Shown here: positions 1 through 9,301 of the stretch, one piece after another
How the letters are laid out: each line of letters starts with the position of its first letter
Numbering within the stretch: the first letter of the stretch is position 1
Assembly: GCA_963783045.1 (NCBI GenBank)
Contig: CAWAMD010000001.1
Location: forward strand, 372,001-436,000
From: CAWAMD01 sp963783045
GTDB lineage: Bacteria; Actinomycetota; Nitriliruptoria; Nitriliruptorales; Nitriliruptoraceae
Reading direction: 5' to 3'
DNA: 64,000 nt
The notes under the pieces: model-generated
Database searches by the model: none
Seen by the model: only the letters and a program-made list of their open reading frames with translations
What the model was told of the DNA's origin: nothing
Position numbers and translations under genes: made by a program

Positions 1-1
1 C

Positions 2-502
2 TTCGAGGGTGTCATCCACGTCGGACCGCTGTTCATCACGACCCACCGGCTGCTCGTGTTCGTGATGACGGCCGTGTCGATCGGGGCGCTGTTCTACTTC
101 ATCCGGCGCACGACCTTCGGCAAGGCGATGCGGGCGGTGTCGCAGGACCGCGAGACCGCGGGCCTGATGGGCATCAACGCGAACGTCATCATCCTCATGG
201 TCTTCATCATCGGCTCGGCGCTGGCGGGCATGGGCGGGGCGCTGCTCGGCCCCCTGCTCGTCCTCACGCCGTACATGGGCGCGGCGGTCATCGTGAAGGC
301 CTTCGCGATCGTCATCCTCGGCGGGTTCGGCAACGTCGAGGGGACGATCCTCGCCGGGCTGCTCGTCGGCGTCATCGAGGCCATCGTCTCGCAGTACTTC
401 GATCCCGGGTTCATCGACATCGTGGTCTTCGGGCTCCTGCTGCTCACCCTCGCGGTGCGGCCGACCGGACTCATCGCCGAGCGGGTGGAAGAGAATGTCT
501 GA
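2..502 (+). CDS. livH: Branched-chain amino acid-type ABC transporter permease LivH, C-terminal part
   Basis: The reading frame is already open at the left edge, so this is the C-terminal 166 or so residues of an inner-membrane permease. Hydrophobic segments and the family signatures 'RAVSQDRETAGLMGIN' and 'AFAIVILGGFGNVEGTILAG' identify the LivH family, which with LivM forms the membrane channel of a high-affinity importer for branched-chain amino acids or, often in actinobacteria, other carboxylates and amides. The stop overlaps the ATG of livM, as in a translationally coupled liv operon. The periplasmic binding protein that would show the substrate is not in the window. The link to the catabolic genes downstream suggests that the transporter imports their substrate; that is inference. 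Confidence 0.92.
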   Translation, partial: FEGVIHVGPLFITTHRLLVFVMTAVSIGALFYFIRRTTFGKAMRAVSQDRETAGLMGINANVIILMVFIIGSALAGMGGALLGPLLVLTPYMGAAVIVKAFAIVILGGFGNVEGTILAGLLVGVIEAIVSQYFDPGFIDIVVFGLLLLTLAVRPTGLIAERVEENV

Positions 503-1537
503 GGCGCCGGCGCCACGCACGCGGCTCGTCAACTGGTACGGCTTCGCGGCGGCGGTCGTGGGACTCGCCGTCCTGCCACAGCTGCTCGACAGCTTCTACA
601 GCCAGCAGATGATCATCGTCATCGCGCTGAACGTGACGCTGGCGATGGGCCTGAACCTGATCCTCGGCTACACCGGGCAGCTGGCCCTCGGGCACGTCGC
701 GTTCTACGCCATCGGTGCCTACACGTCGGCGGTGATGGTCTTGCGGTTCGGGCTGAGCTTCTGGATCGCCATCGTCGTCGCCACCCTGTTCGCCGGCGTC
801 GCCGGCTGGATCCTGTCGCTGTTCACGCTGCGGCTGCGAGGGCACTACCTGGCCATCGCCACGCTCGGCTTCCACGTCATCACCTACCAGGTGATCATGA
901 ACTGGATCTCGGTGACACGCGGGCCGCTGGGCATGCCGGGGATCCCCCCGCCCGGCGCCATCCGGCTCGGGTTCATGACCCTGGACTTCGGTGACAAGCG
1001 GACCTACTTCTACCTCGTGGCGCTCTTCGCGCTCGGGATGTACCTGCTCATCAAGGCCCTGCTGCGATCCCCGTCGGGGACGCCATCCTCGCCGTCCGCG
1101 AGGACGAGGTGTCGGCGCGCTCGATCGGGATCAACCCCTTCCGCTGGAAGATGTTCTCCTTCGTGCTGGCGTCCGCGCTGGGTGGCACGGCGGGGTCCCT
1201 CTACGCCCACTACCTCGGGATCCTGTCGCCCGAGGGCTTCTTCGTCACCGAGTCGTTCACCGTCCTCGCGATGGTCGTCGTCGGGGGCATGGGCTCGACC
1301 ATGGGGCCCGTCGTCGGCGCGATCCTGCTCGTCGCCGCGCCCCAGCTGCTGCGCGCGATCGGGTCGTACCGGCTCATCATCTTCGGCGCGGCGTTGACCG
1401 CGGTCGTCCTGTTCTTCCCGGGCGGGATCGCCGGCCTCGGGGACCGCCTGTGGGCCCGGGTGCGCCGGCGTGGGCGCGGGACCCGGCCGCCCACCGTCGA
1501 GCGGGCGAACGAGAAGGAGGGCGCCAGTGCTGCTTGA
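495..1537 (+). CDS. livM: LivM-type ABC permease, one frameshift
   Basis: Second membrane permease of the Liv importer. The N-terminal part reads in one frame from ATG 495 through the LivM signature 'NLILGYTGQLALGHVAFYAI'. Near position 1075 the frame breaks: the expected 'VGDAILAVREDEVSARSIGIN' stretch (shown here in pieces: VGDAILAVRE, then DEVSARSIGIN) continues in another frame to the stop at 1535-1537. Restoring one G in the run after 'gatccccg' would rejoin both halves into a protein of about 347 residues, the normal family length. The start codon overlaps the livH stop and a weak ribosome site (ggaag) precedes it. A sequencing deletion is more likely than a true pseudogene because both halves are well conserved. 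Confidence 0.88.
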
Positions 1538-2288
1538 GGCGGAGAACATCTCGAAGTCGTTCGGCGGCGTGCAGGCCGTGCTGCACATGTCGCTGTCGGT
1601 CCCCGACGACGGCATCGTCGCGATCATCGGCCCCAACGGGGCTGGCAAGTCGACGATGTTCAACCTGCTGAGCGGGGTCTATGCACCCGACGAGGGGCGC
1701 ATCATGCTCGACGGTCAGGACATCACGGGGCTCGAGCCCCACGAGACCAACCGCCTCGGGCTGGCCCGGACCTTCCAGAAGATCCGGCTGTTCAAGAAGC
1801 TCACGGTCCTGCACAACGTGGTCATCGGGTTCCAGCCGCGACGCCGCATCTCGGTGTGGCAGGTCGTGCTTCGCCGCGGGCTGCTGAACCGCGAGACACG
1901 CGAGACCCAGCAGCGTGCGATGGAGCTGCTCGAGTTCGTCGGCCTCGCCGACGTGGCCCACGAGACCGCGAGCACCCTGCCCTACGGCCGTCAGCGGATG
2001 CTCGAGATCGCCCGTGCCATGGCGACCAGCCCGCGGGTGCTCCTCCTCGACGAGCCCGCCGCCGGGTTGAACAGCGAGGAGGCGCGCGAGCTCGTCGGGC
2101 TCCTGCGCCGTATCCGGGAGCGCGGCATGGCGGTCGTCGTCGTCGAGCACAACATGGACCTCGTCATGAACGTGGCGGAGCGCATCTCGGTCATGCGCAC
2201 CGGCGAGCTGCTGTTCGCCGGGACCCCCGACGAGGTGCAGCAGCAGCCGGAGGTCGTCCAGGCCTACCTCGGCGAGGAGCACTTCTAG
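1527..2288 (+). CDS. livG: Liv ABC transporter ATP-binding protein LivG
   Basis: Intact ATPase of 253 residues. Walker A (GPNGAGKST), the Q-loop region, a signature-like segment (STLPYGRQRMLEIARAMA) and Walker B (RVLLLDEPAAGL) are all visible, followed by the H-loop (VVEHNMDLV). I chose GTG 1527 because the purine-rich Shine-Dalgarno gagaaggagg ends 6 bases upstream and the protein then starts with the normal LivG N-terminus 'LLEAENISKSFGG'. The gene overlaps the end of livM. LivG and LivF together power the importer from the cytoplasmic face of the membrane. Confidence 0.93.
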   Translation: MLLEAENISKSFGGVQAVLHMSLSVPDDGIVAIIGPNGAGKSTMFNLLSGVYAPDEGRIMLDGQDITGLEPHETNRLGLARTFQKIRLFKKLTVLHNVVIGFQPRRRISVWQVVLRRGLLNRETRETQQRAMELLEFVGLADVAHETASTLPYGRQRMLEIARAMATSPRVLLLDEPAAGLNSEEARELVGLLRRIRERGMAVVVVEHNMDLVMNVAERISVMRTGELLFAGTPDEVQQQPEVVQAYLGEEHF

Positions 2289-2321
2289 ACCGCGGTAGGG
2301 CGACATCACGAAGGGAGGCCG

Positions 2322-3066
2322 ATCATCACTGCGCTGCTCGAAGCCCGCGACCTGCAGCTCGGCTACGGCGAGGTGACCGTCTGCCGCGATCTGTCGTTCG
2401 AGGTGCACGAAGGCGAGATCGTGGCGCTCGTCGGCGCGAACGGCGCCGGCAAGACGACCACGATGATGGCCGTCGCCGGTGCGCTTCCATCCGCGCCGGG
2501 CGGCTGCTGTGGAAGGGCGCCGACGTGACCGGCGAGCACTCGCATCAGCGTGCCCGGCGGGGTATCACCCTCGTGCCCGAGGGACGGCGCGTCTTCCCTT
2601 CATGTCCGTCGAGGAGAACCTCGAGATGGGCGCGTTCCGGTTCCGTCGGGACCGCGGACGCACGCGCGACATGGTCGGTCAGGTCTTCGACATGTTCCCT
2701 CGGCTCGGCGAACGGCGGAACCAGACGGCCGGGACCCTGTCCGGCGGCGAGCAGCAGATGCTCGCCATCGGTCGGGCCTAGATGGCCAGCCCCGAGCTGC
2801 TCTGCCTCGACGAGCCGTCTCTCGGGCTCGCACCGCTCATCGTCAAGGACATCTTCGACATCGTGACCCGGATCAACGAGGCGGGCACGACCGTGCTCCT
2901 CGTGGAGCAGAACGCGCAGTACGCGCTGCGGACCGCCCAGCGCGGCTACGTCCTGCAGACCGGACAGATCATGTTCTCCGGACTGACCGACGAGCTGCGC
3001 AACGACCAGCGCGTCAAGGAGGCCTACCTCGGTCGCGGCCGGGAGGTCTCGGGGGGAACGTCGTGA
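2322..3066 (+). pseudogene. livF: LivF-type ATP-binding protein, broken by two frameshifts and a stop
   Basis: The protein signature of the second Liv ATPase is complete but spread over three frames: 'LLEARDLQLGYGEVTVCRD' and Walker A (GANGAGKTTT) in the first, 'SIRAGRLLWKGADVTGE' in the second after a break near 2485, and 'FMSVEENLEMGAFRFRRD' with the ABC signature (LSGGEQQMLAIGRA) in the third after a break near 2600. A TAG at 2779-2781 then stands where the family has Leu (RAL-M), and the same frame goes on with Walker B (ELLCLDEPSLGLAP) to the stop at 3064-3066. No ATG or GTG fits the start near 2322, so the start may also be damaged. Sequencing error or recent inactivation are both possible; the surrounding operon argues for the former. 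Confidence 0.8.
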
Positions 3067-4073
3067 GGGTCGTCGTCACCGGCGCCCTCGGCTTCGTCGG
3101 CGTGAACCTCGCCGGACGCTCGGGGCCCGCGGCCACCACGTCGTGGCGCTCGACCGCACCGAGCCGACCTCCGTCCACGAGCGGTTCCTCGCCGCGGTGG
3201 CCGACCACCTCACACACGTGCAGGCGGACGTGGCCGACGACGGCTTCGGTGACGCGCTGGAACTCGGTGCGGTCGACGGCGTGGTGCACGCCGCGGCGAT
3301 CACGCCGCTCGCCCCCGGCGAGGAGGTCAGCCGCGCGGTCGACACGGCACGGGTCAACGTGGTCGGGACGGCCAACGTGCTGCGCTGGTGCGACCGCGTT
3401 CGGCCGCGCCGGGTCGTCCACGTCAGCAGCGCCAGCGTCTACGGCGATGCCGGTCGTGCGCCGGTGCTCACCGAGGAGTCGCCGCTGCGACCGGGCAACG
3501 TGTACGGCATCACGAAGCTCGCGGCGGAGCAGCTCGCGCTGCGGACGGCCGCGCTCGAGGCCCTCGACCTGGTCGTGGTGCGGCTGACGCAGCCGATCGG
3601 CGCCATGGAGCGGACGACCGCCACCCGCTCGGCGCTGTCCCCGGTGCACGACTGGTGCGTGGCGGCCGCGCGCGGTGAGCCCCTGCCGGTCGGCGACCTC
3701 GCGCCGGCGCGCGACTACACCGACGTGCGCGACGTGGCCGAGGCCATCGCGGCGCTCCTGGAGCACGGCCGGCTCGCCCATCGCGTCTACAACGTCGGCG
3801 GTGAGCAGCGCTACTCGCTGGCCGAGATCCTCGCGGTCCTCCGCCGGCTGGTGCCCGACCTGTCGACCGTGCCCGGCAACGTCAACCTGACGCCGTCGAT
3901 GGTCCGGCCGCCGGTGTCGTCGGCGCGGCTCCGGGACGAGGTCGGCTGGGAGCCGCGTATCCCGCTCGAGGACGCGGTCGCCGACGTGCTGGCCTGGGCA
4001 CGGCGTGAGGAGAAGACCCGGCCCGTCCGGACGGCGGCCGGTCCCGACGCTGACCGGTCCCGACCAGGAGTGA
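3063..4073 (+). CDS. NAD-dependent epimerase/dehydratase (extended SDR), one frameshift
   Basis: GTG 3063 overlaps the livF stop. The N-terminus 'RVVVTGALGFVGVNL' carries the GxxGxxG Rossmann motif. After about 18 residues the frame breaks near 3117 and resumes as 'LGARGHHVVALDRTEP'. The rest is typical of the extended SDR family: 'VVHVSSASVYGD' and the catalytic YGITK (YxxxK). The substrate cannot be told; sugar-nucleotide epimerases and hydroxy-acid dehydrogenases share this fold. No stop appears in the main frame near the natural C-terminus (the frame runs to 4402), so I place the end at the TGA at 4071-4073, just before the RidA gene. That implies a second indel near 4020-4070. Confidence 0.75.
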
Positions 4074-4080
4074 CGCCACT

Positions 4081-5314
4081 GATCCCACCACGATCGACAC
4101 CGACGCCGCCCCCACCCCCCTCGCGTTCTAAGCCAGGGGGTCGTGTGGGACGATGTGGCCTGGCTGGCCGGACAGATCGCCAGCGACTACGTCACGGGGG
4201 TGCCCGACGAGGCCCGGCGGCCGGTGCGGCTCGCCGACGGCACCGACATCGCCGAGCAGACCCGCTATGTCCTGCGCAACCTCGCGGGCGTCGCCGAGGC
4301 GGGCGGGACCGATCTCCGCCGCTGCGTGAAGGCGAACGTCTTCCTGAAGCGCGCGAGCGACTTCGCCGGCTTCGACGCCGTCTGGCGGGAGGTGTTCGGT
4401 GACGACCCGCCGCCGCGGACCACCGTCGTGGTCGGCGGCCACGGGCTGCTGGTGCCGGGCACGCTGGTCGAGATCGACCCGTGGGCTGCCGGCATCAGCC
4501 AGCCCGCGACGAGCATCGGTCGGAGCGAGACGCTGCCCGGCGCCTATGCGCCGGCCCGGCAGCTGCAGGGGCTCGTCCACTGCGCCGGCCGGATGGCGGT
4601 CGATGCGCGCGGGGCGCTGCTACCGGACGCCCGGGTGGACCCCGCCTTCCCCTTCTACGCCGAGCCGATCGAGCGGCAGACCCGAGCCGTCCTCGAGGAG
4701 TTCGCGGCATCTTCGAGAGCTGGGGTGGGACGCTCGACGACGTGGTGTGGGGCCGCGCGTTCCTCGCGGACCTGCACGACGCCGATCTCTACGACGAGGT
4801 CTGGCGAGAGGGCATCGGTGACCCGCCGGCACGCACGGTGGTGCAGGCCGGTGGGCTGCTGGCCGAGGACGCCCGGGTCGAGATCGAGCTCGTCGCCGTC
4901 CCCCCGGACCGGCGCGAGGAGCTGCGCCGGATCCGGCTGCCCGGGTCGCGCTCGGCCACGCCCGATGCGGTCGTGGCCGGGGACGTGGTGTTCTGCAGCG
5001 GCGTGACCTCCGGGCCGGGCCCCGGCGGTGCCGAGGAGAGCGCGCCGCCCTACCTCGAGCACCCGGTCAGCGCTCAGGCCGGACGGGTCGTCGACCGGCT
5101 CGGCGAGGTGCTGGCCGCCGCGGGCACGGATCCGGACCACCTCGTCAAGACCCAGGTGTTCCTGCGCGACCTCGCCGAGTTCCACCGCTACGACCGGGTC
5201 TGGAAGCGCCGGCTCGCGCACCTGCCCCCACGCACCACCGTGCAGACGGGACCGCAGGGCTTCCTCGACCCGCAGGCCCGGGTGCTCGTCGACGCCGTGG
5301 CGGTGATCCCGTGA
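4081..5314 (+). CDS. Triple RidA/YjgF-domain protein, frameshifted
   Basis: Three RidA (YjgF/YER057c/UK114) domains follow each other in one gene. Domain 1 (about 4100-4490) reads 'VAWLAGQIASDYVTGV' to 'PPRTTVVVGGHGL'. Domain 2 (about 4540-4900) reads 'GLVHCAGRMAVDARG' to 'PPARTVVQAGGLL'. Domain 3 (about 4960-5310) reads 'DVVFCSGVTSGPGPG' to 'PPRTTVQTGPQGF'. The Arg in each xRTxV block matches the substrate-carboxylate-binding Arg of RidA. RidA proteins hydrolyse enamine/imine intermediates; 2-aminomuconate deaminases are relatives. Indels near 4125 and 4710 split the frame and the exact start is lost; 4081 is the first codon of the likely N-terminus (PTTIDTDAAPTPLAF). Most family members are single-domain trimers, so a tandem triple could form the trimer within one chain (inference). 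Confidence 0.8.
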
Positions 5315-6081
5315 CCGGGGTGGGCCGCGCCGACCTGTCCGTCGACGGTCGTGTCGGGATCGTCACCGGCGCCGCGACCGGCATCGGTCGTGGCCTGGCG
5401 CAGGGGCTGGCCGCCCACGGCATGCGGCTCGTCCTCGGCGACGTGGCCGAGGGCGTGCACGCGGTCGCCGAGGGCATCCACGCCGAGGGCGGCGACGCGG
5501 TGGCGCGTCACGCCGACGTGACGAGCCAGTCGGACGTGGACGGGCTCGTGGAGGAGGCGGTGGACCGCCACGGTCGCCTGGACCTGCTGGTGAACAACGC
5601 CGCCGTGTCCCTCGGTGGGCCGGTCCTCGAGTTCGACGTGGCGGACTGGGAGCGCACCCTCAACGTCAACCTCACGGGCGCCTTCCGGTGCGCGCAGGCG
5701 GCAGCCCGGGTGATGGCCGGCCAGGACCGCGGCGGGGTGATCGTCAACCTCGCGTCGCAGCTCGGCCAGGTGGCGCGACCGGGGCGCGCTGCCTACTGCA
5801 CGTCCAAGGCCGGCATGGTCATGCTCACCAAGGCGCTCGCGCTCGATCTCGGCGAGCACGGGGTCCGCGTGAACGCCATCGCGCCCGGCCCGATCGAGGT
5901 GGACCGCACCCGCCCCATGTTCGAGGGCCCCCAGGGCGCGTCCTACCGGTCGCGGCTGCTGGTGGACCGCTTCGGCCAGCCGGCGGACCTGCTCGGCGCG
6001 GTGGTGCTCCTCGCGTCGCCGGCAGGTGCCTTCATGACCGGATCGACCGTTCTGGTGGACGGCGGGTACCTGACGACGTAG
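5311..6081 (+). CDS. SDR-family oxidoreductase
   Basis: Intact 256-residue classical short-chain dehydrogenase. The cofactor motif TGAATGIGRG, the structural NNAAVS and the catalytic Ser/Tyr/Lys (NLASQLG, then YCTSK) are all present, and the C-terminus 'MTGSTVLVDGGYLT' is typical. GTG 5311 overlaps the stop of the RidA gene, so the two are translationally coupled. It probably oxidises a hydroxy group or reduces a keto group in the pathway encoded here; the substrate is unknown. Confidence 0.9.
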   Translation: MTGVGRADLSVDGRVGIVTGAATGIGRGLAQGLAAHGMRLVLGDVAEGVHAVAEGIHAEGGDAVARHADVTSQSDVDGLVEEAVDRHGRLDLLVNNAAVSLGGPVLEFDVADWERTLNVNLTGAFRCAQAAARVMAGQDRGGVIVNLASQLGQVARPGRAAYCTSKAGMVMLTKALALDLGEHGVRVNAIAPGPIEVDRTRPMFEGPQGASYRSRLLVDRFGQPADLLGAVVLLASPAGAFMTGSTVLVDGGYLTT

Positions 6082-6085
6082 GGTC

Positions 6086-6154
6086 TCGATATCTGATATC
6101 AGATATCGACTGGGATTATTCAGATCTAAGACCGTTCAGATATCGACTGAGATT
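6086..6154 (+). promoter_or_regulatory. 24-bp perfect palindrome plus direct repeat upstream of the VOC-MmgE genes
   Basis: In the 110-bp gap after the SDR gene, 6086-6109 is a perfect palindrome: arms TCGATATCTGAT and ATCAGATATCGA. Its right part starts a 19-bp direct repeat (6099-6117 and 6136-6154, one mismatch) with shared core CAGATATCGACTG, spaced 37 bp start to start. The region is AT-rich compared with its surroundings. The symmetry is what a dimeric regulator (for example GntR-type) would bind; the regulator is not identified in the window. A related site lies at 15421-15434. Confidence 0.6.
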
Positions 6155-6191
6155 GTCCGGACGGAAACGGGAACAGAAAGGAGCGGGGCGC

Positions 6192-6581
6192 GTGGAGCTT
6201 CACCACATCGGCTGGGCGGTCCGCCGCATCGACGCGCACCGTCGGCACTTCGCCGACGAGCTCGGGCTGCCCTTCGACGGTGTCGAGGAGTTCCCCGACC
6301 TGCGGGTGGCCTTCTACGACGCCGGCACCTGCCTGGTGGAGCTGCTCGAGTCCACCGCGCCCACGAGCGACATCGCGACGTTTCTCGCCGAGCGTGGCGA
6401 GGGCATCCACCACCTCGCATACCGCGTCCCCGACGTGGCGGCCGCGCTCGACGCCGCCGCCGACCGGGGGCTGAACCGGCTCGACGCCGTGCCGCGGCCA
6501 GGGGCGCGTGGGACGCTCATCGGCTTCGTCGACCCCGGGCGCGAGGACGGGGTCCTCGTCGAGTACGTGGAGGTGCGCTGA
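6192..6581 (+). CDS. VOC-superfamily protein, methylmalonyl-CoA epimerase-like
   Basis: 129 residues, the usual size of a single vicinal-oxygen-chelate protein with two beta-alpha-beta-beta-beta modules. The N-terminal 'HHIGWAVRRIDAHRRHF', the middle 'VELLES' and the C-terminal 'GIHHLAYRVPDV' and 'VLVEYVEV' place the metal-binding His and Glu at the positions used by methylmalonyl-CoA epimerases. GTG 6192 follows the ribosome site aaaggag. The next gene's ATG overlaps its stop. Whether it epimerises an acyl-CoA or acts on another pathway intermediate is not decided by sequence alone. Confidence 0.8.
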   Translation: MELHHIGWAVRRIDAHRRHFADELGLPFDGVEEFPDLRVAFYDAGTCLVELLESTAPTSDIATFLAERGEGIHHLAYRVPDVAAALDAAADRGLNRLDAVPRPGARGTLIGFVDPGREDGVLVEYVEVR

Positions 6582-7921
6582 TGGGACGCACCGAACGCTT
6601 CGCGGCCGGGCTCCTCGCCCTGGCCGGCCAGCCGCTGCCGCCCCCCGTCGCCGAAGCAGCCCGCCGCAGCCTCCTCAACGTCCTCGGCACGACCATCGGC
6701 GCGAGCCGTCACCCCCACGTCGACCAGACCGTGACCGTCGGCCGCGACGTGGGCGGCCCCGGGACGACGAGCGTGCCCGGCCGGCGCGAGCGTCTCGACC
6801 CGTGGTGGGCCGCGATCGCGACGGGGCTGGCCGCTCACCTCGACGACTACGACGACACGCACCTCGCAACGGTCATCCACCCGGGGGCCGCGACCCTCGC
6901 CGCCGCCCGCTCGGCGGCATCCCTGGCCGGCGACGTCACGGGGACCGCGTTCCTGACGGCCTTCGCGGTCGGATGCGAGGCGTACCTGCGGGTCGGCGTG
7001 GCGATGACCCCCTGGCACTACGACGCCGGCTGGCACATCACCGGGACCGCCGGCGTGCTCGGTGCGGCCACGGCCGCCGGGCTTCTGCTCGGCCTCGACG
7101 CCGACGGGCTGACGACGGCCCTCGGCATCGCCGCGAGCGAGACCCTCGGCACCCGCGAGGGGTTCGGCTCGGCGATCAAGCCGTTCCACCCCGGCAAGGC
7201 CGCCGCGAACGGGCTGCTCGCGGCCCGCCTGGCCGCCGAGGGGTTCACGAGTCCGCCGGACGTGCTCGACGCGCCGCGGGGGTACTACGGCGTCCTGTCA
7301 CCGGCGCACGACACCGACCGGGCGCTCGCCGACCTCGGGGACCGGTGGGAGCTGACCGACAACACCTTCAAGCCCTACCCCTGCGGGATCGTGTCGCACC
7401 CGGCCCTGGACGCGGCCGTGGCCCTCGCACCCAAGGTCGACGTGGGATCGGTCGCCGAGGTGGTCGTCCACTGCCACCCGCTCGTCGCCGAGCTGACCGG
7501 CAACCCCACGCCGACGACCGGCCTCGAGGCTCGCTTCAGCACCATCCACGGCGTGGCGGCCGGGCTGCTGGACGGCGCGGTCGGCCTGCCCCAGTACACC
7601 GACGACCGTGTCAGCGCGGCGGACGCGACCGCCCTGCGCGGGAAGGTGCGGCTGGCCCCCGACGGCGCCATCGCCCGCGACGCGGCGAGGATCGCGGTCG
7701 TGCTCACCGACGGCGCGCGGCTCGAGGAGCACGTCGCCCACGCCCGCGGCTCGCTGGCCCGGCCACTGACCGACGCGGAGCTCGCCGCGAAGGTGGGAAC
7801 GCTCGTGGAGCCCGTCCTGCCCGGCCGCGTCGACGCGATCGCCGACAGCGTCCGGGATCTGGCCGACGCGCCGGACCTCACCGCCCTCGACCGCGCCGTG
7901 ACCCCGGGGGAGGACACATGA
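6581..7921 (+). CDS. MmgE/PrpD family protein (first copy)
   Basis: Intact 446-residue member of the MmgE/PrpD family, which includes 2-methylcitrate dehydratase, cis-aconitate decarboxylase and iminodisuccinate epimerase. Conserved segments are visible: 'AAHLDDYDDTHLATVIHPG', 'CEAYLRVGVAM', 'WHITGTAGVLGAATAAG' and 'NTFKPYPCGIVSHPALDA'. It is the second gene after the palindromic promoter and overlaps both neighbours by ATGA-type junctions. The family acts on di- and tricarboxylic acids, so the product probably dehydrates or epimerises a carboxylate in this pathway. Three copies occur within 9 kb. Confidence 0.88.
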   Translation: MGRTERFAAGLLALAGQPLPPPVAEAARRSLLNVLGTTIGASRHPHVDQTVTVGRDVGGPGTTSVPGRRERLDPWWAAIATGLAAHLDDYDDTHLATVIHPGAATLAAARSAASLAGDVTGTAFLTAFAVGCEAYLRVGVAMTPWHYDAGWHITGTAGVLGAATAAGLLLGLDADGLTTALGIAASETLGTREGFGSAIKPFHPGKAAANGLLAARLAAEGFTSPPDVLDAPRGYYGVLSPAHDTDRALADLGDRWELTDNTFKPYPCGIVSHPALDAAVALAPKVDVGSVAEVVVHCHPLVAELTGNPTPTTGLEARFSTIHGVAAGLLDGAVGLPQYTDDRVSAADATALRGKVRLAPDGAIARDAARIAVVLTDGARLEEHVAHARGSLARPLTDAELAAKVGTLVEPVLPGRVDAIADSVRDLADAPDLTALDRAVTPGEDT

Positions 7922-9287
7922 CGCTCCAGCCGACCGAGACCACCCTCGCCGACGACGTGGACGTCACGGATGCCCTCGCTCGCTTCGTCGTCGCCACCGA
8001 CGACCTGCCCGACGCGGTCCTGCATGCCGGCCGCCGGACGCTGCTGAACACGGTTGGGCTGGCCGTCGGAGCGAACGGCCACCCGGCCGTCGAGCTCGCG
8101 CGCCGAGCCGTCGGACCCTTCGTCGGCCGGGCGAGCGCGTCGCTGCTCGGGCGCGCCGAGCGGTCGAGCCCGATGTGGGCCGCACTGCTGAACGGCATGG
8201 CCGCACACGTCGAAGACTTCGACGACACCCACCTCACCACGGTCATCACCACCCACACCCGGATCGTCCCCGGCGGCGCTGGCCATGCCGGCGAGGACCT
8301 CGGCACCTCCGGTCACAACACGCTGATCACCACCATCCTCGGGATCGAGGTCGCGCTGCGGGATCGTGTCTCGCCCTCGGACGCGGACACTTCGACCATG
8401 GTGGCGCCTGACCGGGACGATGGGCCACCTCGGCGCCGCGGCAGCGGCCGGACGTCTCCTCGGCCTCGACGCCGACGGGCTCATCATCACGCTGGGCTCA
8501 CCACCACCCAGGCCGCGGGGCTGCAGGCGGCCCTCGGGACGATGACGAAGTCGTTGCCGCCGGGAAGGCTGCCACCAACGGGATCGAGGCCGCACTGCTC
8601 ACCACCGCGGCATCACCCGGCACGGCCCGACCGATCGAGGGCCGCCGCGGCCTCACCGCGCTCGCCGGCCCCGGCACCGACCCGGGCGTGGCCCTGCGCG
8701 ACCTGGGTCGGCGCTGGGAGGTCACCGACAACGCCTTCAAGCCCTACACCTGCGGGATCGTCAGCCACCCGGTGATCAACAGCGGCATCGCCCTGCGTGG
8801 AGCCGTAGGAGCCGACGAGGTGGCGACCGTGACGGTTCGGGTGAACCCCGTCGTGCTCGACGTGATGGCAGTAGCTGACAAGCAGGACGGGCTGGGGAGC
8901 AAGTACGGCGTCTACCCCGCTCCTTCGCCGTCGGCCTCCTGCTCGGCACCACCGGCCCATCCAGTTCACGACCACGGTGGCCCGCGATCCCGAGGTCGTC
9001 GCCCTGACGCCCGCGTGACGGCCGACCTCGATCCGGCGGTCGCCCGGGACGAGGCGTTCGTCACCGTCACCACCACCGACGGCCGCACCGTCGAGCACCA
9101 CGTCGAGCACGCCACCGCCAGCGCCGCCAACCCGATGACCGACGAGCTGCTGCGCGACAAGGTCCGGCTCGTCGCCGCGCCGGTGCTCGGGGACGACGGC
9201 GTCGACCGGCTCGTCGCCGCCGCGTTCGCGCTCGACCGTGCCCCCGATCTCGAGGCGCTCACCGCCGCCGCCCGGCCCTCCGCCTGA
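7918..9287 (+). pseudogene. MmgE/PrpD family protein (second copy), multiply frameshifted
   Basis: ATG 7918 overlaps the previous stop, and the first 110 residues read cleanly (LNTVGLAVGANGHPAVELA, then AHVEDFDDTHLTTVI). Between about 8250 and 8690 the frame changes several times. The C-terminal part resumes near 8688 as 'LGRRWEVTDNAFKPYTCG' and, after another disturbed stretch at 8930-9000, ends normally at 9287. Clear similarity to the first copy (FKPYxCGIVSHP in both) shows a tandem duplication that has diverged widely. The indel pattern could be assembly error or decay. Confidence 0.75.
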
Positions 9288-9301
9288 AGGAGCCACCACC
9301 C

